64,000 bases of DNA from an uncultured Campylobacter sp. (GTDB lineage Bacteria; Campylobacterota; Campylobacteria; Campylobacterales; Campylobacteraceae): NCBI RefSeq assembly GCF_947255105.1, contig NZ_CAMYFP010000004.1:62001-126000 (forward strand), written 5' to 3'. This document shows, piece by piece, positions 58,069-64,000 of the stretch. The position numbers were made by a program, and so were the translations under genes. The first letter of the stretch is position 1. Every line of letters starts with the position of its first letter. Under the pieces are notes generated by a model, which was not told the DNA's origin, searched no databases, and saw nothing but the letters and a program-made list of their open reading frames with translations.

Positions 58069-59302
58069 TGCCATACTCCTTTATTATTGGTAATTTTATT
58101 ATAAATGTAACGCAGTTTTTTTTATTGTCTATATCTATTTCGCCATTCATACTATCTATTATCATCTTGCTCATATAAAGTCCAAGTCCAGTTCCTATAT
58201 TTTGATGTTTTGTAGTAAAATATGGCTCAAAAATTTTGTCTATTAGCTCCTTTTTAATCGCTTTGGCATTGTCACTTATGCCTATATAGACAAACTCTTT
58301 TTCGTGATTTTTTACAATCTTTGTTGAAATTTTTATAATCTTTTGGCTAACTTTATCTTTTTTTAGAGCATCTTTGGCGTTGCCTATGAGATTTATAATG
58401 ACTTGCATAAGCTCACTTCTTATACCATAAACAGTAGCTTCTTCTTCTAAATTTACCTCTAGCTCGATATTTTCTTTTTGAAGTGTTGCACTAAGCATAG
58501 CGATAGAGTCCTCTATCGGCTGGCTAACCAAAAAATAGTCCTTGCCCTTATTTGAGTTGAAAAAATTGCTAAAGTCATCTATAGTTTTTGACATATTTTT
58601 GATGATGTGTTTTGACTTATCATAACTTTGCGCAAATTTATCTTCATCATCTCTTTGACTTTTTAGGTTGAAAAGGACAATGCTAAGTTCATTTAATGGC
58701 TGACGCCACTGATGAGCAATATTTGCTATCATCTCGCCCATGCTAGCAAGTCTTGACTGCCTAAACATTATGCGATTTTTCTCTTCGCTTTTTTTAACTT
58801 CGCTCTTTATACGCTTTTCTAGGGATTTGTTTAGCTCCAAAAGCTCTTTTGTCTGCTCTCTTACTCTCTTTTCAAGCTTTGCATTTAGCTCTTTTAACTC
58901 AGTTTTGATTTTGATAAGTCGCTCGTTTAGCCTTACAACTTCTGTGATATTGTGCCTAATGGCAATAAACTCTTCTATATCGCCATTTTCATCAAGAATT
59001 GGGATAATTGTGGCATTTAGGTAAAAGGCCGTGCCATCTTTTGCTCTATTTTTTACAATTCCTCTATAGACTTTTTTTGAAAGGATGGTTTCCCAAAGCT
59101 TTTTAAAGGTCTCTTTGCTAACATCTGGATGGCGAATTATGTTGTGATTGGAGCCTATTAGCTCCTCTTTGCTATAGCCACTAATTTTACAAAACTCATC
59201 ATTTACAAAGGTTATAATTCCTTGTGGATCTGTCTTTGAGACAATGTTGTTTGCCTCAATTACATCTTTGTATTGTTTAAGCCTAAGTGCATCACTAACC
59301 AT
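58061..59302 (-). CDS. Soluble PAS-domain sensor histidine kinase
   Basis: 413 residues with no membrane helix, so a cytoplasmic sensor. The N-terminal PAS domain (about 15-120) has the Aer/CetB-type sequence GSNHNIIRHPDVSKETFKKLWETI, a branch that often binds FAD and senses redox or oxygen. Then a long coiled coil (about 122-180), a HisKA-like dimerisation helix with H197 in ANIAHQWRQPLNEL, and an HATPase domain with N-box INLIGNAKDAL and G-box GTGLGLYMSK. Flanked by its regulator and TauE/SafE with 8-base overlaps. Its link to cbb3 control is inferred from place. Confidence 0.9.
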   Translation of the reverse strand: MVSDALRLKQYKDVIEANNIVSKTDPQGIITFVNDEFCKISGYSKEELIGSNHNIIRHPDVSKETFKKLWETILSKKVYRGIVKNRAKDGTAFYLNATIIPILDENGDIEEFIAIRHNITEVVRLNERLIKIKTELKELNAKLEKRVREQTKELLELNKSLEKRIKSEVKKSEEKNRIMFRQSRLASMGEMIANIAHQWRQPLNELSIVLFNLKSQRDDEDKFAQSYDKSKHIIKNMSKTIDDFSNFFNSNKGKDYFLVSQPIEDSIAMLSATLQKENIELEVNLEEEATVYGIRSELMQVIINLIGNAKDALKKDKVSQKIIKISTKIVKNHEKEFVYIGISDNAKAIKKELIDKIFEPYFTTKHQNIGTGLGLYMSKMIIDSMNGEIDIDNKKNCVTFIIKLPIIKEYGNE

Positions 59303-59966
59303 TTACCACCTCCCTAAAGCCTAAAAATGAGTTGTAGATACCAAAGACTATTATTAGTGCCGATGAGATAAAAAGCATAGTTTTTTGAAATTTGAAATTT
59401 AAAAAAGAGCTTACCAAAGAGATCCCAAACATCACAGGTATAGTTGCAACACCAAAGGCAAACATTATAAGAGTTGCACTAATTACACTTTTGGATAAAA
59501 ATGCCGTTGCTAAAAAGGTATAAACTACTCCACAGGGCAAAAAGCCATTTAAAAATCCAAGTAGCAAAAGAGAGCGAAGTGAGTTGCTTTGAAGCGCTTT
59601 TTTTGTAGGTTTGCTAAAAAACTTAAGCCACAACTTGTCGTTTTCTATAAATTTCAAAAGATTGCCTCTTAAGATAAAAGCAGCTCCAACAAAAGCCAAA
59701 AAAAGACCAACTAAAAAATGGATAAAACCTCCAACTTTTGGACTAAAGCTAATAAACATTCCAAAAAATCCAACTAAAAATCCAAGCAAAACATAGGCAG
59801 AAACTCTTGCTAAATGATAGCCCAAAGAATAAAGAGCTGCTGTTGTTTTGTCAAAACCCGATAGCTTTGAAGAGTAGGCTATGACAAAACCGCCACACAT
59901 CCCAATGCAGTGTCCAACGCTCAATAAAAATGATGATAAAACCGTTGCAACTAATAACTCGCTCAT
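59295..59966 (-). CDS. TauE/SafE-like (DsbD_2/UreH-like) membrane protein
   Basis: 223 residues, six membrane helices, Cys/Met-containing GHCIGMCGGFVIAYSS in the first helix and a second half with GFLNGFLPCGVVYTFL. This is the sulfite-exporter/UreH/DsbD-core-like group. The GHCxGMCGG and PCG positions could bind copper or carry electrons, and similar proteins sit next to cbb3 gene clusters elsewhere, so a copper-delivery or cytochrome-assembly role is likely but unproven. It overlaps the kinase gene by eight bases and starts two bases after the CarA-N gene. Confidence 0.8.
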   Translation of the reverse strand: MSELLVATVLSSFLLSVGHCIGMCGGFVIAYSSKLSGFDKTTAALYSLGYHLARVSAYVLLGFLVGFFGMFISFSPKVGGFIHFLVGLFLAFVGAAFILRGNLLKFIENDKLWLKFFSKPTKKALQSNSLRSLLLLGFLNGFLPCGVVYTFLATAFLSKSVISATLIMFAFGVATIPVMFGISLVSSFLNFKFQKTMLFISSALIIVFGIYNSFLGFREVVNG

Positions 59967-59968
59967 TT

Positions 59969-60403
59969 TTAAACAGCGGCTAAAATCTCGCTTAACTCTT
60001 TTTCATCTAACTCTTTAGTTGTAATCAAAGCCTTTAGCTTTCCATCTACTAAAGAGTCATAAACTGCTTTTGTATCGATGTCACTTATCATAGTAACGCC
60101 ATTTTTGTCTAAATACTCAAGCAAAGAGAGCTTTGATGTATAGTTTGATGGAAAATGACAAAGCTCTCTTACTATAATTGCCTTTGCTTTTGGCTTGATA
60201 TCTGGATTGGCAATGCCAACAGCACCGATAGTAGGCGAGACAAAAAGCAACATAGCGTCTTTGTTTTTCTCATCTTGAATTTGCTCTTCATAGCCACAAA
60301 AATCAGTTATAACTTTAATCTTAAGGGCGGCTTTTTGCATTTTTGTCTCTATGTCGCCAATAAATTTAGCTCCATTTTCTAAGTATAGATAGCCTTTTTT
60401 CAT
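59969..60403 (-). CDS. Stand-alone N-terminal domain of carbamoyl-phosphate synthase small subunit (CarA-N)
   Basis: 144 residues that align along their length with the N-terminal CPSase small-chain domain of CarA: LYLENGAKFIGDIE at the start, GYEEQIQD (E. coli GYQEILTD), VSPTIGAVGIANPD, IIVRELCHFPSNYTSKLSLLEYL and ISDIDTKAVYDSL. The class I glutaminase domain (about 190 residues with the catalytic Cys) is missing; an unrelated gene starts two bases after the stop. The frame is open, with GAGGA eight bases before the ATG, so this looks like a maintained short gene. From memory C. jejuni has full-length carA in this position. Confidence 0.8.
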   Translation of the reverse strand: MKKGYLYLENGAKFIGDIETKMQKAALKIKVITDFCGYEEQIQDEKNKDAMLLFVSPTIGAVGIANPDIKPKAKAIIVRELCHFPSNYTSKLSLLEYLDKNGVTMISDIDTKAVYDSLVDGKLKALITTKELDEKELSEILAAV

Positions 60404-60954
60404 TAAAACATTCCTCTTTTTTTAAGCTCATCTTTATATAGTTTTTCAAAAACTAACTCATACTCTTGGCTACCAACCAAAAGTTTTTTCTCCAAATTTG
60501 ACATCTTCTCTATAACAACCTCTTCAACTTTTTCATAAGTTTTTAGGTAGTTTTCTATTGATTGGTAGATGATATTTTTTACTCTATTTTCAGAGACACT
60601 ATAGTCTATGAGATCTCTTTTCCAAATAGCTGCTAAAATCTCATGTGAGAGCGCATTGTAACGATCTTCATATGAGAGGGTAAAATCCTTATTTGCACAA
60701 AGCTTTCGTTTGATTAGCCAAAACATCTCTCTTTTGTCAATGCTCATCACATTGACATCGGTCTCATTTGCATCAAGAAGCTTGTTCGCCTCTTCATCAA
60801 TAGCCCTTTCTGCTAAGATATTGGCCTTTAAGATCTCATTTGCCACATCAGCAACTCCCTCTATGCCACCATTAAATGTAACAACTCCGGAGTTAAAAAG
60901 ATCAAGTGAGATTTTTCTTGCCACATATGGAACATGTTCAGCTCTTAATTTCAT
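60403..60954 (-). CDS. DUF507 family protein
   Basis: 183 residues with the DUF507 pattern: MKLRAEHVPYVARKISLDLFNSG near the N-terminus, then acidic helices (ANEILKANILAERAIDEEANKLLD), KREMFWLIKRKLC and a C-terminal Glu/Lys-rich helix. Function unknown; no signal or membrane segment. The stop shares a base with the CarA-N start (TAATG). It is 11 bases downstream of purA, with GGGGGA before the ATG. Confidence 0.85.
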   Translation of the reverse strand: MKLRAEHVPYVARKISLDLFNSGVVTFNGGIEGVADVANEILKANILAERAIDEEANKLLDANETDVNVMSIDKREMFWLIKRKLCANKDFTLSYEDRYNALSHEILAAIWKRDLIDYSVSENRVKNIIYQSIENYLKTYEKVEEVVIEKMSNLEKKLLVGSQEYELVFEKLYKDELKKRGMF

Positions 60955-60965
60955 ACATTTTCCCC

Positions 60966-62219
60966 CTATCTAATAATTGTTGCCTCTCTATCAGGACCTG
61001 TAGAGACAATCCCAACCTTTATACCTGTCAATTCTTCAATCTTTTTTATATATTTTTTTGCATTCAAAGGAAGTTTATCAAACTTATTAATACCCGCTAT
61101 GCTCTCATTCCAACCTTTCATCACCTCATAAATTGGCTTTGCTCTCTCTAAATCTACAGGAAAGTGAGTTGTTTTTTTGCCATCTATCTCATAAGCTGTA
61201 CAAATTTTTATCTCATCAAAAGTATCTAACACATCTATCTTTGTAAGTGCAAATGTATCTATGCCATTTAGTCTTGCTGCATATCTTACTCCAACTGCGT
61301 CAAACCAACCACATCTTCTCTTTCTGCCTGTTGTTGTGCCAAACTCTTTGCCTATAGTAGTGAGTTTCTCGCCAATCTCTCCAAGCTCTTCTGTAGGAAA
61401 AGGACCGTGTCCAACTCTTGTTGTGTAGGCTTTGATAACTCCTACAACCTCGCCAATCTCTTTTGGTGAAAGTCCAAGCCCACTGCATGCACCAGAGGCA
61501 ACTGTATTAGAGCTTGTTACAAATGGATAGGTTCCATGATCTATATCCAAAAGTGTTCCTTGTGCCCCTTCAAGTAGTATCTTTTTATCGCTATCAATAT
61601 AGCTCCAAAGAAGCTCAGTAGTATCTACTATGTAAGGCTTTAGCGCTTTGCTATAATCCTTAAGCTCTTTTAAAAGCGACTCTTTTTTAGGAAACTCTAT
61701 CTTTAAAGCGTCAAATAGATATCTTTGTGACTCAAAATCGCTCATCAAATCATCGCACAACTTTACAGGATCTAGCAACTCACAAACTCTATGGCCTACT
61801 CTGTTTGCCTTATCGGCATATGTAGGACCAATGCCTTTGCCAGTAGTTCCTATCGCGCCATCTCCTTTAAGTGCCTCTTTGGCTCTATCGATAATGGCGT
61901 TATGCTCCAAATTTAGATGTGCTCTTTTGCTTATAAAAAATCTTCCATCAAGATTTTTAAACTGCTTCATCTCCTCTATTAGGACCTTTGGATTGACAAC
62001 AACGCCGTTGCCTATGATGTTTTTGATATTGTTGTGTAAAATTCCGCTTGGTATAAGATGTAGGGCATATCTTTTACCATCAACACAGATAGTATGACCT
62101 GCATTGTGACCGCCTGCACTTCTGCAAACTACATCATATTTTTCTGAGAGCATATCAACTATCTTTCCTTTGCCCTCATCTCCCCATTGAACTCCAACTA
62201 TTAAGTCTGCCTTGCTCAT
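60966..62219 (-). CDS. purA: Adenylosuccinate synthetase
   Basis: GTP-dependent first step from IMP to AMP. 417 residues. GVQWGDEGKGKIVDML (GTP P-loop and catalytic Asp), GGHNAGHTI (catalytic His), GIGPTYADKANRVGHRVCEL, LLEGAQGTLLDIDHGTYPFVTSSN, TTTGRKRRCGWFDAVG and the GTP-binding ALTKIDVLD are all in place. The ATG overlaps the hisZ stop (ATGA); AAAGGA lies within the end of hisZ. Confidence 0.97.
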   Translation of the reverse strand: MSKADLIVGVQWGDEGKGKIVDMLSEKYDVVCRSAGGHNAGHTICVDGKRYALHLIPSGILHNNIKNIIGNGVVVNPKVLIEEMKQFKNLDGRFFISKRAHLNLEHNAIIDRAKEALKGDGAIGTTGKGIGPTYADKANRVGHRVCELLDPVKLCDDLMSDFESQRYLFDALKIEFPKKESLLKELKDYSKALKPYIVDTTELLWSYIDSDKKILLEGAQGTLLDIDHGTYPFVTSSNTVASGACSGLGLSPKEIGEVVGVIKAYTTRVGHGPFPTEELGEIGEKLTTIGKEFGTTTGRKRRCGWFDAVGVRYAARLNGIDTFALTKIDVLDTFDEIKICTAYEIDGKKTTHFPVDLERAKPIYEVMKGWNESIAGINKFDKLPLNAKKYIKKIEELTGIKVGIVSTGPDREATIIR

Positions 62220-63085
62220 TGTCTATTTCCTTTATTTTCTAAGATTTTTTCAACTACACTATCGACCATTATGCCAAAACCGCTAGATTCCATCCCCTCT
62301 ATCTCATATCCTCCACCACTACAATAAATTTCATTTTTATCAAAAAATCTAAAAAACAACCTATCATAATAGTTCATCTTTGAGTAATAAAGCGGCATAA
62401 GATAAAGATTGTTGCTATTTAATGGCTCTATAAGCTCTTTCATCTCAACTAAACTCTCTTTAAGCTCTTGCGGAACCAGCTCTATAGTTTTAGCAAGATC
62501 CTCTTTTTTGCTAAGCCTAATAAGCGCATCAACCCACCCTATCTTTTTGTCCCTTAAAACTCTAACCCACGAACCATCTTTAAAAATCTCCATATCAAGA
62601 CCCAAAATCGAGCAAAGAATTTGCGGTATTTTTATATGGCTTATCTGTAAATTTAGCTCTATCTTAAATTTATCAAAGATTTTACTTACAATTTCAAGTG
62701 CTAAATTTGACTCTCTTTTGCCGATACTTTCAGCGCCTATTTGATAAATCTCTTTGTTTGGATACTTAAAAACTGGCTGTATATAAAAAAGTCGCTTGGT
62801 CTGTTTATCCTTAAATCTTTGTCTAACAATCCTTACAACATCAACTGTGCTATCGGCTCTTAGACTTAAAATTTGGTTATAAGAATCGGTTAAATTTACT
62901 CTCTCCTTAAAGCTAACTACTAAATCCTGATGATAAGAAAAGTAGGGTGTCACAATCTCTTTGTAGTCATAAGTTTTAAGAATTTTTGCAGCATAATACT
63001 CAAACTCTCTCTTTATATCGGCACTTTTGCCAAAGTAGAGTTTAGAGCCTTTTGGTATCTCATGATCTGCATGGTAAATATCCAT
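62216..63085 (-). CDS. hisZ: ATP phosphoribosyltransferase regulatory subunit HisZ
   Basis: 289 residues with the HisRS-like catalytic fold but not a working synthetase: EFEYYAAKILKTYDYKEIVTPYFSYH, SLRADSTVDVVRIVRQRF (motif 2-like), FYIQPVFKYPNKEIYQIGAESIG and a C-terminal GGGYEIEGMESSGFGIMVDS. No anticodon-binding domain is present. HisZ pairs with short HisG (14479-15099) to form the active, feedback-controlled enzyme, and the short hisG in this window needs exactly this partner. It overlaps purA by four bases; AAAGG precedes the ATG. Confidence 0.88.
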   Translation of the reverse strand: MDIYHADHEIPKGSKLYFGKSADIKREFEYYAAKILKTYDYKEIVTPYFSYHQDLVVSFKERVNLTDSYNQILSLRADSTVDVVRIVRQRFKDKQTKRLFYIQPVFKYPNKEIYQIGAESIGKRESNLALEIVSKIFDKFKIELNLQISHIKIPQILCSILGLDMEIFKDGSWVRVLRDKKIGWVDALIRLSKKEDLAKTIELVPQELKESLVEMKELIEPLNSNNLYLMPLYYSKMNYYDRLFFRFFDKNEIYCSGGGYEIEGMESSGFGIMVDSVVEKILENKGNRQ

Positions 63086-63164
63086 TTTATAACCTTTATA
63101 ATTTTGTCACTTTTTCAGCGATAAGGATAGCACATTTTTGCTTATGCAATTCTGTTATTAGAGC

Positions 63165-64000
63165 TTAAGTGAGATTATAGATACAAAATTTATTTTTGCC
63201 GTTACTTTTTGCAAGATACATTGCATCATCTGCCTGCTTTAAAAGAGTCTCAAAATCAACCTCTCCTTTTTGCGGATAAAGTGTCACTCCTATACTTGCA
63301 GTTGCACTTAAAATCTCATTTTTAAACTCAACTTTGCTAGCGGCAGTTTTTAAAATTTGCTCCAACATCTCCTTTATTTTGCCACTATCTCCAAAAATTA
63401 TGGCACCAAACTCATCTCCGCCAATCCTTGCTATAACATCATCATTTAGAAAAAGCTTGCTGAGTCGCTTTGAAATTTGAGTTAAAAAATAGTCCCCCGC
63501 CTTATGTCCAAAGTTGTCATTTATCTGTTTAAATCCATCAAAGTCAATAAAGAGCAGAACAAAACTAACCTTTAGTCGCTTTGTTTTTTTGATAGCATCT
63601 TCGGCAATTTTTTCAAAATAAAGTCTATTTGGAAGCCTTGTGAGTAGGTCATAATGGGCAATTTGCTCAAGATAGCTCTCCTTTTCCTTAAAGGTGGTAA
63701 TCTCCAAAAACATCATCACATAGTGAAGTAGCTTTTGCTCCTCTTTTACCGCACTTACCGTAATCATAATAGGATAAATTGACTCATCTTTTCTTCTTGC
63801 CCAAATCTCCCCCTGCCAAAAGCCATTTTTTGCTATTGATCTTTTAAAAAACTCTATTATATTTTCATTATCATCAAAGACAAAGTGATAAGAGCTCTGT
63901 CCGATAAGCTCATCTTTGCTATATCCTGTAATCTTTTCAAAAGATGAGTTGATACTTGTGATAGCTCCATTTTCATCAACTATGGCAATGCCCTCATGAG
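63165..64000 (-). CDS. PAS-GGDEF diguanylate cyclase, C-terminal part (cut by window edge)
   Basis: The gene enters from the right edge; about 278 codons are visible. A PAS domain (GIAIVDENGAITSINSSFEKITGYS, then GFWQGEIWARRKDES) precedes a GGDEF domain with the family start DLLTRLPNRLYFEK, VLLFIDFDGFKQINDNFGH and active-site RIGGDEFG. The residue for the inhibitory RxxD I-site is Phe (FLND before GGDEF), so product inhibition is not expected. It makes cyclic-di-GMP if active. The N-terminus, possibly with more sensor domains, is outside the window. Confidence 0.93.
   Translation of the reverse strand, partial: HEGIAIVDENGAITSINSSFEKITGYSKDELIGQSSYHFVFDDNENIIEFFKRSIAKNGFWQGEIWARRKDESIYPIMITVSAVKEEQKLLHYVMMFLEITTFKEKESYLEQIAHYDLLTRLPNRLYFEKIAEDAIKKTKRLKVSFVLLFIDFDGFKQINDNFGHKAGDYFLTQISKRLSKLFLNDDVIARIGGDEFGAIIFGDSGKIKEMLEQILKTAASKVEFKNEILSATASIGVTLYPQKGEVDFETLLKQADDAMYLAKSNGKNKFCIYNLT

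Noticed and set aside
1..64000. Mobile element, prophage, CRISPR array or toxin-antitoxin pair
   Set aside because: No transposase, integrase, phage structural gene, regularly spaced repeat or small paired toxin genes were seen; all blocks read as core chromosome.

Overview
The window is about 64 kb of AT-rich chromosome (roughly one third G+C) from a member of the Campylobacterota, most likely a Campylobacter other than C. jejuni. The evidence is gene content and gene order: rho-dnaX beside the cbb3 copper ATPase, fur-lysS-glyA, accA-fabF-acpP-fabG, nifJ-gph-cadF-rpsI-rplM-addA-addB, ccoNOQP with its two-component system, and DUF507-purA, plus a CiaB-family protein. From memory these blocks match C. 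jejuni gene order in several pieces. Differences from C. jejuni are a PilT gene in the gatC-fur operon, a short-form hisG with a separate hisZ, and a carA position occupied by only the N-terminal CarA domain. No phage, IS element, CRISPR or rRNA operon was seen. Gene density is very high, with many 1 to 4 base overlaps and no gene-free stretch over 300 bases.

Layout. 1-4.9 kb: start of CcoI (cut by the window edge), a small membrane protein, rho, a SIMPL protein and dnaX. 4.9-11.8 kb (minus): one long operon gatC-pilT-cvpA-fur-lysS-glyA-SPOR-aroE. 12.0-15.1 kb (plus): YfgM-like and BamB-like envelope proteins, an unknown protein, coaX and hisG. 15.1-20.4 kb (minus): a cytochrome c, fatty-acid synthesis genes and gpmI. 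20.5-22.9 kb (plus): mraY, murD and tRNA-Phe. 22.9-27.1 kb (minus): two membrane alkaline-phosphatase-superfamily transferases flanking dut. 27.3-35.5 kb: a PNPOx-like protein, a Fur-box-controlled DUF2325/unknown/flavodoxin operon, CiaB with a 57-residue lipoprotein, a phosphohexomutase, BrnQ and a second flavodoxin. 35.5-44.6 kb (minus): dsbD, a three-domain Aas and pyruvate:flavodoxin/ferredoxin oxidoreductase. 44.7-63 kb (minus): gph, cadF, ribosomal proteins, addAB, the cbb3 oxidase cluster with accessory genes, its sensor/regulator, a TauE/SafE protein, the CarA-N protein, DUF507, purA and hisZ. A PAS-GGDEF protein is cut by the right edge.

How it fits together. The window holds much of a microaerobic energy system: PFOR and flavodoxin at the low-potential end and a complete cbb3 oxidase with assembly factors (CcoI, FixH-like, TauE/SafE, DsbD) at the other. 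A sensor kinase with an Aer/CetB-like PAS domain sits beside the oxidase, and Fur probably controls a flavodoxin operon.

Most interesting items: an A8 tract in dnaX where a -1 slip gives a gamma-length product; a stand-alone CarA N-domain; an unlisted 33-residue membrane protein inside the cbb3 operon; a strong Fur box over the DUF2325-flavodoxin promoter; palindromes over the ccoN and nifJ promoters; HExxH and EEYKA motifs in the CiaB protein; and a perfect 24-bp palindrome that encodes the last residues of two convergent proteins. Names rest on motif recognition and remembered family features, because no searches could be run.
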